Positions 13,200 through 23,456 are shown, counted from the stretch's first letter. The stretch is 64,000 bases of DNA from Flavobacteriaceae bacterium (GCA_030538275.1 JAUNUH010000007.1:99569-163568), one strand, 5' to 3'. Translations and numbers: made by a program. The notes: a model not told the origin generated them from the letters alone.

Positions 13200-15743
13200 A
13201 TGAATACATTTACCCGAAGTTCACTGTTTATTTTGGCAGCTTTGATGGTTTTTGCCGCAATTGCTCTACTTTATAATTCGCCAGTCATCTCTGGACAAAA
13301 AGCTGTATCACAACCAGACATCATCAATTACAAAGGTAGTGCACAAGAAATGTATGATTACCGACAACAAACAGGCGAGGAAACCTATTGGTCCAATGCC
13401 ATGTTCGGGGGAATGCCTACCTATCAAACAGGTGCAAAATACAGCGGTCATTGGATAAAAAAACTCGATGAAACTTTAAGATTTCTACCAAGGCCGGCAG
13501 ATTATATGTTTTTGATGTTTTCGGGCTTTTTCATGCTTGGTCTTGTACTTTTCCGAAATTGGAAATATGCATTTTTAGGTGCTTGCTTGTTTGCTATGTG
13601 TTCCTACTTTTTTCAATTATATGAAGCAGGACATAATTCCAAGGTACACGCAATTGCCTACTTTGCTCCTCTCACAGCGGGTGTGATTCTCATTTACCGC
13701 AAAAAATACATTCTAGGCTTTATACTTACAGCACTTTTTATGGCATTGCAACTCGTGGCCAACCATCCTCAAATGACCTATTATTTAGGATTGGCGCTTG
13801 TGATTTATGTTGTTTTACAGGCGATTGAAAGTGTAAAAACCAAACAAACCAAATCTTTTGTAATTTCATCTGCAGTTGCACTATTCGCCGTGATTTTGGG
13901 CTTGGGAATGAACGCATCCAGCGCATTGGCCACCTACCAATATGGGCAATCGTCTACAAGAGGCAACAATGATATTAGTTTATTTCAAAATCAGAATCAA
14001 ACAGGCCTCAACAAAGATTACATCACACATTGGAGTTATGGTAAACTCGAAACCCTGAATCTTTTTATTCCCAATTTTATGGGGGGTTCCAGTGTTTCAC
14101 CGCCTGAATATAAGCAGCATACACAAGCTTCTCTTTCTCGCGCTCAGAGCCCAGAAGAGTATGAGTATTTTGCGGGAATTGTAGATTACCTGCCTACGTA
14201 TTGGGGGCAACAACCCTTTACAGGTGGGCCAGCATATCAAGGCGCAGTGGTAATATTGCTGTTTATTCTGGGTATGTTCCTTGTCAAAGGTAAAATGAAA
14301 TGGTGGCTAGTTTTAGCAACTATTTTAAGTATTTTTCTGGCTTGGGGCAAAAATATGATGTGGTTGACAGATATTTTTATTGATTATTTTCCTATGTATG
14401 ATAAATTCAGGGCGGTATCATCGATTTTGGTCATCGCAGAATTTACCATGCCATTACTTGCCGTTTGGGCGGTTTATGCATTTTTTACAGATTCTAGCCT
14501 GAATGTAGAATACAAAAAGAAAGTCTTGATATATGCCGGTGGCGGAACAGTAGTATTGTTATTGATTTTTTGGATGTTTGGTAAGAGTCTATTTGGATTC
14601 AGTAATGATTTTGACCAGCAACTTCCACCCTATTTACGGGAAGGATTGATAAAAGACCGCTGGGAATTATTTCAAAAAGATAGTTTACGCAGTTTGATGT
14701 TTGTTATCCTGGCGCTTGGACTTTTATTCGCATTTATTTTTAATAAAATTAAACAAAAAGAAATCGTGATTTTTGGCTTGGCATTGCTTACGATAATCGA
14801 CTTATGGGGTGTTGGAAAAAGATATTTTAATGATGAAAATTATATTTCAAAACAATATGTTGATAATCCCTTCCCTACAGAACTTGGTGAAAGATTGCAC
14901 ACAGAGGCACAGGCCAATCCTATATTAATGCCTATTGCATATCGCGTACAAAAGAATAAATTGTTGTCTGACCTCAAAAAAGAAGATCCAAGCTACTATC
15001 GTGTTTTTGATTTTGCCGGTAACCCGTTCAATGATGCATCTACATCCTACTTCTTACCAAGTATTGGAGGATATCATGGAGCTAAGCTTCAGAATTATCA
15101 AAATATAATTGATATATATCTTGCACAAGATACGGTTTTACAAAAAAGTTTGGGCATTGCACGCAAAGAGCAGCAGATTCTAGCCATGCTCAACACCAAA
15201 TATTATATTGTAAACGGCCAAAGAGGAGAAGAATTGATACCCAATCCTACTGCCATGGGTAATGCGTGGTTTGTGAAAGATATGGTTTCGGTAGCAGATG
15301 CCAACGAGGCCATTGTAAGTATAGGAAAGGTAAATCTGCAAAATGAAGCTGTTGTATTGCAGAAAGATGGATTCAAAACGCAATTCCATAAAGATTCTTT
15401 ATCAAATATTGAATTGGTTTCTTATGCGCCCAACAGATTGGAGTACAAAAGTCAAAATTCGGGTGAAGGCTTTGCGGTTTTTTCAGAAATTTATTACAAA
15501 GACGGGTGGAATGCCTATATCGATGGTCAACCTGCAGAAATTTTCCAAACCAATTATGTTTTGAGAGGATTAAAAATTCCAGCAGGTAATCATCAAATTG
15601 TTTTTGAATTTAAACCTCAAATTATAGAAACAGGCAAAATGTTGACATTGGGCTCTAATCTTATTTTTATTTTGATTTGCTTGGGTGGATTATTCGCACT
15701 GTGGAAGAATAATCCCAATATTTCTCCGAAAAAAACGTTGTAG
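13200..15743 (+). CDS. YfhO family multi-pass membrane protein
   Basis: 847 residues. About twelve membrane helices span the first 540 or so residues, followed by a large extracytoplasmic beta-domain and a final membrane helix (LGSNLIFILICLGGLFAL). Visible landmarks are GGMPTYQTGA near the N-terminus and EIYYKDGWNAYIDGQPAEI in the C-terminal domain, both typical of YfhO proteins. In Gram-positives YfhO acts in glycosylation of teichoic acids; the role in Bacteroidetes is unknown but a GT-C-like lipid-linked sugar transfer is plausible. Downstream is a small lipoprotein gene 22 bases away, probably in the same transcript. Confidence 0.85.
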   Translation: MNTFTRSSLFILAALMVFAAIALLYNSPVISGQKAVSQPDIINYKGSAQEMYDYRQQTGEETYWSNAMFGGMPTYQTGAKYSGHWIKKLDETLRFLPRPADYMFLMFSGFFMLGLVLFRNWKYAFLGACLFAMCSYFFQLYEAGHNSKVHAIAYFAPLTAGVILIYRKKYILGFILTALFMALQLVANHPQMTYYLGLALVIYVVLQAIESVKTKQTKSFVISSAVALFAVILGLGMNASSALATYQYGQSSTRGNNDISLFQNQNQTGLNKDYITHWSYGKLETLNLFIPNFMGGSSVSPPEYKQHTQASLSRAQSPEEYEYFAGIVDYLPTYWGQQPFTGGPAYQGAVVILLFILGMFLVKGKMKWWLVLATILSIFLAWGKNMMWLTDIFIDYFPMYDKFRAVSSILVIAEFTMPLLAVWAVYAFFTDSSLNVEYKKKVLIYAGGGTVVLLLIFWMFGKSLFGFSNDFDQQLPPYLREGLIKDRWELFQKDSLRSLMFVILALGLLFAFIFNKIKQKEIVIFGLALLTIIDLWGVGKRYFNDENYISKQYVDNPFPTELGERLHTEAQANPILMPIAYRVQKNKLLSDLKKEDPSYYRVFDFAGNPFNDASTSYFLPSIGGYHGAKLQNYQNIIDIYLAQDTVLQKSLGIARKEQQILAMLNTKYYIVNGQRGEELIPNPTAMGNAWFVKDMVSVADANEAIVSIGKVNLQNEAVVLQKDGFKTQFHKDSLSNIELVSYAPNRLEYKSQNSGEGFAVFSEIYYKDGWNAYIDGQPAEIFQTNYVLRGLKIPAGNHQIVFEFKPQIIETGKMLTLGSNLIFILICLGGLFALWKNNPNISPKKTL

Positions 15744-15765
15744 GAAATAGTGGAATTATAAATTT

Positions 15766-16323
15766 ATGAAATATTTTATACTCATCTTGATAACAGGATT
15801 CTCTTTGATTTCTTGTAAAGATTCGGACCAACTAAGCTCGCGTGATGCTTCTAAACTGGTGGAAGAATATATTTCAAAAAATCCATTATATGAAACAGGC
15901 GATTTCAGCACTTCCCAAATGCGGTTGAGAAGTGAAAAAGATGCAGACCTCATCACTGAAATAAGAAATCTTGAAAGTGAAAACTATATTGAAATTGTTG
16001 ATTCAAAATCTCGTAAAAAATGGTTTTCCAAAGATAGCGTAATGGTAATAACGCCAGTATTGACAACCAAATCAACTCCATTTGTCGTGAAACAAGCGAA
16101 TAAAAAAACAGAAGTAAAAACACTCGATTACCGATTGGAACCAAAGCAAAATATTAATTTTGAAAGAAAATCAAAGAATTCTGCCGTTTTTAATGTTGTA
16201 TTGCTTAAAGAGAAAACTCCTTTTTATTCATTTGGTAAAGACAAACACCCTAATTCTGAATTTATTACCAAAAAATTCAAAGCCCGATATTCCAAAGAAA
16301 ATGGATGGGAATTGACGGAATAA
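15766..16323 (+). CDS. Uncharacterised lipoprotein
   Basis: 185 residues with a short lipoprotein signal (MKYFILILITGFSLISC). The rest is soluble, mixed alpha/beta and Lys-rich, with a pattern of short beta-strands after residue 80. I recognise no family. It follows the YfhO gene closely and converges on glycyl-tRNA synthetase. Confidence 0.6.
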   Translation: MKYFILILITGFSLISCKDSDQLSSRDASKLVEEYISKNPLYETGDFSTSQMRLRSEKDADLITEIRNLESENYIEIVDSKSRKKWFSKDSVMVITPVLTTKSTPFVVKQANKKTEVKTLDYRLEPKQNINFERKSKNSAVFNVVLLKEKTPFYSFGKDKHPNSEFITKKFKARYSKENGWELTE

Positions 16324-16359
16324 GCTCCAAAACGAATATTATTTATATTTCTTTTGGTA

Positions 16360-17898
16360 TTACAAAAGATTTTTCAACAAAGAAGTCATGCTCACTTCTT
16401 TACTCATAATGCTGTGAATTTCTGTAATTTTCACTCTTTTCTGCTCCATAGAATCTCTTTCTCGAATGGTCACCGAATCGTCTGCTAATGTATCGTGGTC
16501 GATGGTGATACAAAACGGGGTTCCTATGGCATCGTGTCGTCGATAACGCTTACCAATGGAATCCTTTTCATCATATTCTACAAGAAAATCCAATTTGAGA
16601 TCATCAAAGATTTTTTCTGCAATTTCTGGCAAGCCATCTTTTTTTATCAAAGGTAGAATGGCTGCTTTTACAGGAGCAAGAGCCGGGGTAATTTTCAACA
16701 CCGTGCGTTCGGTACCATCGGGTAATTGCTCTTCTTTCAAACCTTTGGATAACAGAGCCAAAAACATTCTATCTAGACCAATGGAAGTTTCTACTACATA
16801 CGGAATATAACTTTCATTTCTTTCTGAATCAAAATACTGCAACTTTTTACCCGAAAATTCCTGATGTTGCTTCAAATCAAAATCTGTCCTAGAATGTATT
16901 CCTTCCAATTCTTTGAATCCGAATGGGAAATTAAATTCAATATCGGCAGCAGCATTGGCATAATGCGCTAATTTTTCGTGGTCATGAAAACGGTAATTTT
17001 CTTCGCCCATACCCAAATTCAGATGCCATTGCAATCTAGTTTGTTTCCATTTTTCATAAAACTCCATTTCGGTATTCGGAGCAACAAAAAACTGTAATTC
17101 CATTTGCTCGAATTCACGCATTCTAAAAATAAATTGTCTTGCTACAATTTCGTTTCTGAACGCTTTCCCAATTTGTGCAATCCCAAAAGGAATTTTCATT
17201 CTACCCGTACGTTGTACGTTCAAAAAATTCACAAAAATTCCCTGCGCAGTTTCTGGCCTCAAGTATAGATCTGTTGCAGTATCTGCTGTAGATCCCAGCT
17301 TGGTTCCAAACATCAAATTAAACTGGCGCACATCTGTCCAATTGCGTGAACCAGATATAGGATCTGCAATTCCCAACTCTTCAATCAATTTCTTTACGTC
17401 CTCTAAATCATTGTCTGTGAGAGATTTAGCAAGTCTAGACAATGCCGTTTCTATTTCTTTTTGGTATTCTAGAACACGAGGATTGGTTTTGAGGAACATT
17501 TCTTTATCAAATGAATCTCCAAACCTTTTAGCTGCTTTTTCAACTTCTTTGTCAATTTTTGTTTCGATTTTGGCACAATAATCCTCCACCAGAACATCAG
17601 CGCGATAGCGTTTTTTACTGTCTTTGTTGTCGATAAGTGGATCATTAAACGCATCCACATGACCCGATGCCTTCCATGTAGTTGGATGCATAAAAATAGC
17701 GGCATCTATTCCCACAATATTTTCATGCAACTGCACCATAGATTTCCACCAATATTCTTTGATATTATTTTTGAGCGCAATTCCGTTTTGACCATAGTCA
17801 TAGGTAGCGGACAAGCCATCGTAAATTTCGCTGGATTGAAAAATAAATCCATATTCTTTGGCATGAGAAATCACCTTTTTCAATACATCTTCAGACAT
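16360..17898 (-). CDS. glyQS: Glycyl-tRNA synthetase, single-chain alpha2 type
   Basis: 512 residues, a class II synthetase of the eukaryote/archaeal-like homodimeric type used by Bacteroidetes. Visible motifs: N-terminal SSEIYDGLSATYDYGQNG, motif 2 region FRNEIVARQFIFRMREFEQMEL, motif 3 VETSIGLDRMFLALLS, and a C-terminal anticodon-binding domain (APVKAAILPLIKKDG, DSIGKRYRRHDAIGTPFC). It charges tRNA-Gly in the cytosol. It stands alone, convergent with the small lipoprotein gene. It is not linked to the permuted tRNA-Gly 10 kb away. Confidence 0.95.
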   Translation of the reverse strand: MSEDVLKKVISHAKEYGFIFQSSEIYDGLSATYDYGQNGIALKNNIKEYWWKSMVQLHENIVGIDAAIFMHPTTWKASGHVDAFNDPLIDNKDSKKRYRADVLVEDYCAKIETKIDKEVEKAAKRFGDSFDKEMFLKTNPRVLEYQKEIETALSRLAKSLTDNDLEDVKKLIEELGIADPISGSRNWTDVRQFNLMFGTKLGSTADTATDLYLRPETAQGIFVNFLNVQRTGRMKIPFGIAQIGKAFRNEIVARQFIFRMREFEQMELQFFVAPNTEMEFYEKWKQTRLQWHLNLGMGEENYRFHDHEKLAHYANAAADIEFNFPFGFKELEGIHSRTDFDLKQHQEFSGKKLQYFDSERNESYIPYVVETSIGLDRMFLALLSKGLKEEQLPDGTERTVLKITPALAPVKAAILPLIKKDGLPEIAEKIFDDLKLDFLVEYDEKDSIGKRYRRHDAIGTPFCITIDHDTLADDSVTIRERDSMEQKRVKITEIHSIMSKEVSMTSLLKNLL

Positions 17899-18080
17899 AA
17901 TTATTTCCTATCAAATTTGAGCAGCGCAAGATACGCAAAACAAATTTTAGTTCAAATTATTATAGCTTTTGATAAAAAATACTTACTTTTATGCATGTAA
18001 AATCAATTTTGACTTTTTAGTCTTAATTCTATGAATTCTTAAGCAATTTTATTTAATTAATTATAAATACTCAACTCATT

Positions 18081-18692
18081 ATGAACAAAAAAGAAAAACA
18101 TTTAGAACGAATAATTAGCTTATTCAATCAACATGGTTATTGGAAAATTCGGGTAGATGATATAGCCCGTGAATTGAAAATTTCGAAAAAAACCTTGTAC
18201 ATTGAATTCGAGAACAAGAAAGACATTATTCGACAAAGCATTCTGCATCGAATCGAGAAAATTACTGATTCATCCAAAAAAGCAGAAGCGGAAAGTGACA
18301 ATGCGATTATTGCATTTTTCAAAATTCTTACCGAATTTTATAATATTGTAGATATAGAACAAGATCGCGAAAACTTCCAAGCCCTGCAAAAATATTACAT
18401 GGAATTATTTGAATTTCAAATAGACCAGATTTATTCTGTAATCAAAAATGTAATTAGCAACAATTATATTCGTGGTATAGAAGAAGGACTCTACAGCCAG
18501 GAGTTTGATGCCGATTTTATAGGCAGATATTATGCACTGTCGTACCTCACAAATCGATTGAGCAAATATACCAACTTGAGTCCCAAAGTGTTGAAACAGC
18601 AAAAAGATAATACCATCAAACTAATTCTGAATGGAATGACTACCGAAAAAGGCAAAATGGCTATGGCAAATTATTATCAAATTAACCCATAA
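18081..18692 (+). CDS. TetR/AcrR family transcriptional regulator
   Basis: 203 residues. The N-terminal helix-turn-helix (about 8-50) reads YWKIRVDDIARELKISKKTLYIEFENKKDII, a textbook TetR DNA-binding domain. The C-terminal all-helical ligand domain is divergent. The 3' end overlaps the convergent desaturase gene by 11 bases. It resembles the regulator at 63278-63928 (same SKKT-Y core and length). The target is unknown; the adjacent desaturase is a candidate only by position. Confidence 0.88.
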   Translation: MNKKEKHLERIISLFNQHGYWKIRVDDIARELKISKKTLYIEFENKKDIIRQSILHRIEKITDSSKKAEAESDNAIIAFFKILTEFYNIVDIEQDRENFQALQKYYMELFEFQIDQIYSVIKNVISNNYIRGIEEGLYSQEFDADFIGRYYALSYLTNRLSKYTNLSPKVLKQQKDNTIKLILNGMTTEKGKMAMANYYQINP

Positions 18693-19434
18693 AATCTTCG
18701 GGATGTTTTCTTTTAAGTTTAATCATCCCCACTTTGTCAAATAACCAGATAAAAGGATAAACAGGATCGATTTCCCACCAACGATGTCCAAAATTGGGTC
18801 TTCCGCCAAATTTGTGGTGATTGTTGTGAAAGCCTTCACCCAGCATAAAAACATCTACCGGCATTAAATTCATAGAAGTGTCTTTTACTTCAAAATTACG
18901 GTAACCATATTTATGTGCAAACCAATTGATGATTACCCCGTGGAACGGCCCCATTATGGCATGAATAGGAATTAAAATATATAACCACCATTTATCTGCA
19001 AAGAAATAATACAAAGCCACATACAGTACTACCCAAAGGGTACGCACGATTTTGGCTTCGGCAAAACGGTCAAAGGCTCTCCATTTGGGAACTCCTTTTA
19101 CAAATTTGTCTTCTACAGTGGCTTTACCATCGTCTATGGCCATATAAATTCCACGAGTTCGCCACATCATGGTGAATAAATTCTTGTCATATTTGGGTGA
19201 ATGTGGATCTTTTTCTGTATCTGCATATGCGTGATGCAATCGATGCATAACCCCGTAAGCATACGGGCTAAGATAGCTTGAACCTTGAGTTACAAATGAA
19301 AATATATGCCAAAATTTTTCCCAAAAGCGCGACATGGTAAACATACCATGGGCTGCATATCTATGATGAAAAAAAGTTTGTGAGAAAAGTGACAAATACC
19401 AGTGTGCTACAAAAAAGGAAATCGCAAAAACCAT
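18682..19434 (-). CDS. Acyl-CoA/fatty-acid desaturase
   Basis: 250 residues with the three histidine boxes that bind the di-iron centre: HHRYAAH (about 23), HRLHHAYAD (about 65) and HNNHHK (about 205), with hydrophobic membrane segments between them. It is a short stearoyl-CoA Delta9-type desaturase as found in Flavobacteria, introducing double bonds into membrane acyl chains. It overlaps the 3' end of the TetR gene tail to tail by 11 bases. Confidence 0.9.
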   Translation of the reverse strand: MVFAISFFVAHWYLSLFSQTFFHHRYAAHGMFTMSRFWEKFWHIFSFVTQGSSYLSPYAYGVMHRLHHAYADTEKDPHSPKYDKNLFTMMWRTRGIYMAIDDGKATVEDKFVKGVPKWRAFDRFAEAKIVRTLWVVLYVALYYFFADKWWLYILIPIHAIMGPFHGVIINWFAHKYGYRNFEVKDTSMNLMPVDVFMLGEGFHNNHHKFGGRPNFGHRWWEIDPVYPFIWLFDKVGMIKLKRKHPEDFMG

Positions 19435-19505
19435 TGAATTTTATTAAATCTAGGCAAAGATAATTATTTATATCTATTAAAAATAGCTCAACGCATGATT
19501 TATAC

Positions 19506-19513
19506 TATATTTG
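19506..19513 (+). promoter_or_regulatory. Promoter of the DUF4442 gene
   Basis: TATATTTG, a perfect TAnnTTTG match, ends 14 bases before the ATG at 19528 and rules out the upstream start at 19495. Confidence 0.5.
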
Positions 19514-19527
19514 AAATAAAATTTACT

Positions 19528-19977
19528 ATGAATGCACAGCAGTTCAGAAAGCTTTTATTTTTTAAAATCCCCATTGCCTGGGTAGCAGGATTGCGTTTAA
19601 AATCTTTTGCACAAAACACATGTGAAATAACCGTGAAGCTAAGCAGATGGTCACAAAACCCGTTCAATAGTATGTTTTGGGCGGTGCAGGGCATGGCAGC
19701 AGAATTCACTACCGGTTTTATGTGTATGTCTAAAATTCAGAAATCACAAGAAAAAATTTCTATGTTGGTACTGGAACAAAACGGAAAGTTTACCAAAAAA
19801 GCGGTAGGCAAAATTACCTTTGTATGTGATGACGGGGCAAAAATTGATGAAATAATTCAAAAAGCGGTGGAAACCGGTGAAGGACAAACGCTCAAATTAT
19901 TTTCCAGAGGATATGACGAAAAAGGAGATCAAGTGGCAGAATTCTGGTTTTTGTGGACGTTTAAAAAGAAGAATTGA
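19528..19977 (+). CDS. DUF4442 (hotdog-fold, thioesterase-like) protein
   Basis: 149 residues from the chosen start MNAQQFRKLLFF. The pattern KIPIAWVAGLRLKSF, WSQNPFNSMFWAVQGMAAEF, and a C-terminal beta-strand DQVAEFWFLWTFKKK fits the DUF4442 branch of the hotdog superfamily, related to acyl-CoA thioesterases. Activity is not established. The stop is immediately adjacent to the convergent amidinotransferase-like gene. The start was selected because the longer frame begins upstream of the -7 box. Confidence 0.8.
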   Translation: MNAQQFRKLLFFKIPIAWVAGLRLKSFAQNTCEITVKLSRWSQNPFNSMFWAVQGMAAEFTTGFMCMSKIQKSQEKISMLVLEQNGKFTKKAVGKITFVCDDGAKIDEIIQKAVETGEGQTLKLFSRGYDEKGDQVAEFWFLWTFKKKN

Positions 19978-20895
19978 TTAATTTTCCCGAATCAACGGCA
20001 TCGTAGAACAACGCAACAATCCTCCCATTTTGGATACTTCACGATAAGGAACTTCTTCTACTGTTAGGCCCCATTCATCGCGCATATGCTGGTTTAATCT
20101 CGTAAAATTCTGTTCAGAAACGACCACATCGGGTGAAATAGAAAAAACATTCGGATTCATCCAATACATTTCTTCACGCGTAACTTCAAAAACATTTTTA
20201 CGCCCAAATAAATCCAAAAGAACTTGATAATGTCTTTCGTTCAAAAAGCCATTTTTATAAATAATTGCCTTGTCTTTTCCAACCGGCTGAAAAGTGCAAT
20301 CCAAATGTAGGATTCCCTTGAATGGATCGTGATCATCTTTTACCAGTTCCATATCGATTACCCATTTATTGGGAAAATGATCTTTTAAAAATTCAATTGC
20401 TCTGGCATTGGTTCGTGCCGTCTTGAAATTAGAATAATCTGGCTGTTTGTAACAACCCACAAACATAAAATCATTCCATAAAATCACGTCACCGCCCTCT
20501 ACATGCACCTCTTCTGGAGTTCTAATAATGCTGTTTTGTGAAAGAGAATCAATAATTCTTTCGTATGCTTCTTGTTCTTCGCGCCTATCTTCGATCAAGT
20601 TGGCAATAATAAATTTATCATCAATTACAAACCCAACGTCGCGTGCAAAGACCTGGTTCAAATCTGGAATCATCCATGGTCTGAAAACCTGCACGTCATA
20701 CTTTTTGAGCACGTTTTCAAAGGCTTGCATTTCTTGTACAACATCTACTTCTTCGGGATATATTCCACGTTTTACACTTTCTCTTGATTTGGAATCAAAA
20801 GTGTCATATAATTTGGGCTCTGCTCCCATTCCTTTGCCCTGCCCCAGCACTACTGCACGCAATCTATCGGTCTCGTTTGTAACATGTAAAATCAT
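19978..20895 (-). CDS. Arginine deiminase/amidinotransferase-fold enzyme (DDAH-like)
   Basis: 305 residues of the pentein fold. The guanidine-binding and catalytic signatures are in order: FARDVGF, EGGDV, HLDC and the C-terminal nucleophile Cys in GGLLRCSTMP. The family includes arginine deiminase, dimethylarginine dimethylaminohydrolase and amidinotransferases. The length and lack of an ADI-specific N-terminal block favour a DDAH- or amidinotransferase-type enzyme, but the substrate is not decided. It is a single gene between DUF4442 and apt. Confidence 0.85.
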   Translation of the reverse strand: MILHVTNETDRLRAVVLGQGKGMGAEPKLYDTFDSKSRESVKRGIYPEEVDVVQEMQAFENVLKKYDVQVFRPWMIPDLNQVFARDVGFVIDDKFIIANLIEDRREEQEAYERIIDSLSQNSIIRTPEEVHVEGGDVILWNDFMFVGCYKQPDYSNFKTARTNARAIEFLKDHFPNKWVIDMELVKDDHDPFKGILHLDCTFQPVGKDKAIIYKNGFLNERHYQVLLDLFGRKNVFEVTREEMYWMNPNVFSISPDVVVSEQNFTRLNQHMRDEWGLTVEEVPYREVSKMGGLLRCSTMPLIREN

Positions 20896-20990
20896 AGCAA
20901 GTTTGGCTTTTACTAATCAGGGCAATTTATAAATACCTTTTAAATAATACAACTTTTTAAAATAGCTGAAAATAAATTTGAACTAAATCC

Positions 20991-21521
20991 TTAAGATGAA
21001 TAAGAAATGAGCGAAAAAATCTCTGATGTATTTGAAATATTGCTGCGGCCATTCAAAAATTCTAATTCAATCAAAAAAGAATAATACAAAGGTTTTGCAC
21101 CAACGGCTTTCACCAATTGACTACAAGCCGCAGCCGTGCCACCTGTAGCCAACACATCATCATGAATCAATACCCGAGCGTCTTTGGGAATCTGCCCTTC
21201 TACAATTTCCAAGGTTGCCTCACCATATTCTAGTTGATACGTAGCCGAAACTACCGGTGGTGGTAATTTCCCTTTTTTTCTCACCATAACAAAAGGCACA
21301 TTAAGCTCCAGAGCTAATGGAAATCCAAAGATAAATCCCCTGCTTTCTATGCCGCATACCAAATCTACTTTGCCGTCGAAATGTGACGCAAATTCAGAAA
21401 TGATTTCACGAGACAAGCCAGGATTCTGAAAAATTCCGCTGAAATCTTTGAAAGAAATTCCTTTTTGCGGAAAATCCTCAATAATTCGAATATGGGAGTC
21501 GAGTTTTTGTTGTAGCATCAT
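20991..21521 (-). CDS. apt: Adenine phosphoribosyltransferase
   Basis: 176 residues. The PRPP-binding loop is VLIHDDVLATGGTAAA, and the early block GISFKDFSGIF and VDLVCGIESRGFIFG match Apt. It converts adenine and PRPP to AMP for purine salvage in the cytosol. A -7 box TATATTTG lies on the minus strand at 21545-21538, 17 bases before the ATG. Confidence 0.95.
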   Translation of the reverse strand: MMLQQKLDSHIRIIEDFPQKGISFKDFSGIFQNPGLSREIISEFASHFDGKVDLVCGIESRGFIFGFPLALELNVPFVMVRKKGKLPPPVVSATYQLEYGEATLEIVEGQIPKDARVLIHDDVLATGGTAAACSQLVKAVGAKPLYYSFLIELEFLNGRSNISNTSEIFSLISYSS

Positions 21522-21537
21522 TCATTGATTTCTTGGC

Positions 21538-21545
21538 CAAATATA
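21538..21545 (-). promoter_or_regulatory. Promoter of apt
   Basis: TATATTTG on the minus strand, 17 bases upstream of the apt ATG. It lies back to back with the exporter promoter at 21583-21590. Confidence 0.5.
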
Positions 21546-21582
21546 TTGAAAATATCTGCTTTTTCGAATTTTACAATTTGTT

Positions 21583-21590
21583 TACCTTTG
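21583..21590 (+). promoter_or_regulatory. Promoter of the ABC exporter gene
   Basis: TACCTTTG matches TAnnTTTG and is 16 bases before the ATG at 21607. Confidence 0.5.
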
Positions 21591-21606
21591 CAGGATTATT
21601 TTTTCT

Positions 21607-23442
21607 ATGAGTCCATTCAGGCGCATATTACAATTTGCACAGCCTTACAAATCTTATTTTGTTCTGAGTATTGTTTTCAACATACTCTATTCGCTGATGG
21701 CCATTGTTTCTGTAACATCGATTTTACCTATTCTCAAAATTCTTTTTGAAAATGTAAAACCACAGGAACTCGAGGATAAAGTACAACAAGGAGAGAGTTT
21801 TTTTTCTTTTGATCATGTTCAATATCAGGTTACTCAATGGATGTATGAGAAAATCATAGATTATGGGCAATTAACCGTATTGGCTTGGCTTTGTGGCATC
21901 ACTGTACTTTTGTTTTTTTTCAGAAATCTTTTCAGATATCTGGCTATGTATTTCATGATTGGGTTACGCTCTGGTACCTCACGTGATTTGCGCAACACTT
22001 TGTACAATAAAATATTGGATTTGCCTGTCTCCTACTTCACAGAAAAGCGAAAAGGTGACGTTATGACACGCATTTCCAGTGATGTGGACAATGTTCAGCG
22101 ATTTACACTATTGCCAGTAATCGAGCTTTTCAGATCGCCGTTTATGATCATTGCTACTCTTGTGATGTTGATTTATATCAATTGGCAATTAACGCTTGCG
22201 GCTTTTGTGATTTTACCGATAATGGGTTTTGTCATTTCAACCATAAGTAAAAGTTTAAAAAATGATACAAAAGAAGCTCAAACCATACTGGGAAGACTGA
22301 TTTCTGGGGTTGAAGAAACGCTTGGAGCTGCTAAAATCATTAAAATATTCAATGCAGAAAAAGTTCTTTCAAATAGATTTTATGATACCAGTACACATTG
22401 GCGTTCTGTAACCAATCGTTTGGAGCGTAAATATGAATTAGCCTCTCCAATGAGTGAATTATTAGGCTCGCTTACTTTGATTCTGCTGGTTTGGTTTGGT
22501 GGCAAACTTATCATTCAAGGAGATATGGCTGCCGATGAATTTTTTGTTTTTTTAGGATTATTTTTTCAATTGCTGGATCCAGCCAAGGCTCTATCTCGTG
22601 CCTACTCCGACATAGCCCGTGGGAACGCCTCTGCCGAGCGAGTTCTGGAAATTCTAGATGCCGAAGTGGTTGTAAACGAAATTGAAAATCCTCTATCTAT
22701 AGGTGAATTCAAAGATAAAATTGAATTCAAAAATGTAGATTTTGCTTATCCGAATGGGCCAACGGTTCTCAAAAACTTTAACCTTGACATTCAAAAAGGT
22801 GAAACTGTAGCGCTGGTAGGGCAATCGGGCAGTGGTAAAACAACTGTGGCTAATTTACTTTCACGTTTCTATGATGTTACTAGAGGTGAAATTCTAATTG
22901 ACGGAATTCCTATTCAAAATTTAAAATTGAAAGAATATCGAGCATTGCTCGGTACAGTAACACAGGAATCTATATTGTTTAATGATTCCATTTTGAACAA
23001 TATTGCATTGGGGAAGGAAAACGCAAATTTGGAAGAGATTCAAAATGCCTCTTCTATTGCCAATGCAGTTGAATTTATTGTCAAAATGCCTTTACAATAT
23101 GATGAAATGATAGGTGAAAGCGGCAGCAAATTATCTGGAGGTCAAAAACAACGCATTTCTATAGCACGCGCTATACTCAAAAATCCGCCCATCATGATTT
23201 TGGATGAGGCTACATCTGCATTGGATACTCGCTCTGAAAGACTAGTACAAGAAGCTCTGGAGCAAATGATGGCTACGCGTACTTCTTTGGTGATTGCACA
23301 CAGATTGTCAACCATTCAAAATGCCGATAAAATCGTAGTTATGGACCAAGGAGAAATCAAAGAAACAGGAAAACATATAGAATTATTACAGCATCAAGGG
23401 ATTTATTCGAAATTGATTGAAATGCAAAATTTTTCTAAATAA
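21607..23442 (+). CDS. MsbA-like ABC exporter (membrane and ATPase domains fused)
   Basis: 611 residues. Six membrane helices fill the first 340 residues, followed by an ABC ATPase domain: Walker A GQSGSGKTTVANLL, Q-loop VTQESILFNDS, signature LSGGQKQRISIARAI, Walker B IMILDEATSALD and the H-loop VIAHRLS. It forms a homodimeric half-transporter in the inner membrane. MsbA-type flipping of lipid A core is the commonest assignment for single exporters of this length in Flavobacteria, but a drug or lipid exporter is possible. The porin gene follows 14 bases downstream. Confidence 0.88.
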   Translation: MSPFRRILQFAQPYKSYFVLSIVFNILYSLMAIVSVTSILPILKILFENVKPQELEDKVQQGESFFSFDHVQYQVTQWMYEKIIDYGQLTVLAWLCGITVLLFFFRNLFRYLAMYFMIGLRSGTSRDLRNTLYNKILDLPVSYFTEKRKGDVMTRISSDVDNVQRFTLLPVIELFRSPFMIIATLVMLIYINWQLTLAAFVILPIMGFVISTISKSLKNDTKEAQTILGRLISGVEETLGAAKIIKIFNAEKVLSNRFYDTSTHWRSVTNRLERKYELASPMSELLGSLTLILLVWFGGKLIIQGDMAADEFFVFLGLFFQLLDPAKALSRAYSDIARGNASAERVLEILDAEVVVNEIENPLSIGEFKDKIEFKNVDFAYPNGPTVLKNFNLDIQKGETVALVGQSGSGKTTVANLLSRFYDVTRGEILIDGIPIQNLKLKEYRALLGTVTQESILFNDSILNNIALGKENANLEEIQNASSIANAVEFIVKMPLQYDEMIGESGSKLSGGQKQRISIARAILKNPPIMILDEATSALDTRSERLVQEALEQMMATRTSLVIAHRLSTIQNADKIVVMDQGEIKETGKHIELLQHQGIYSKLIEMQNFSK

Positions 23443-23456
23443 ATATTCATTTTTCC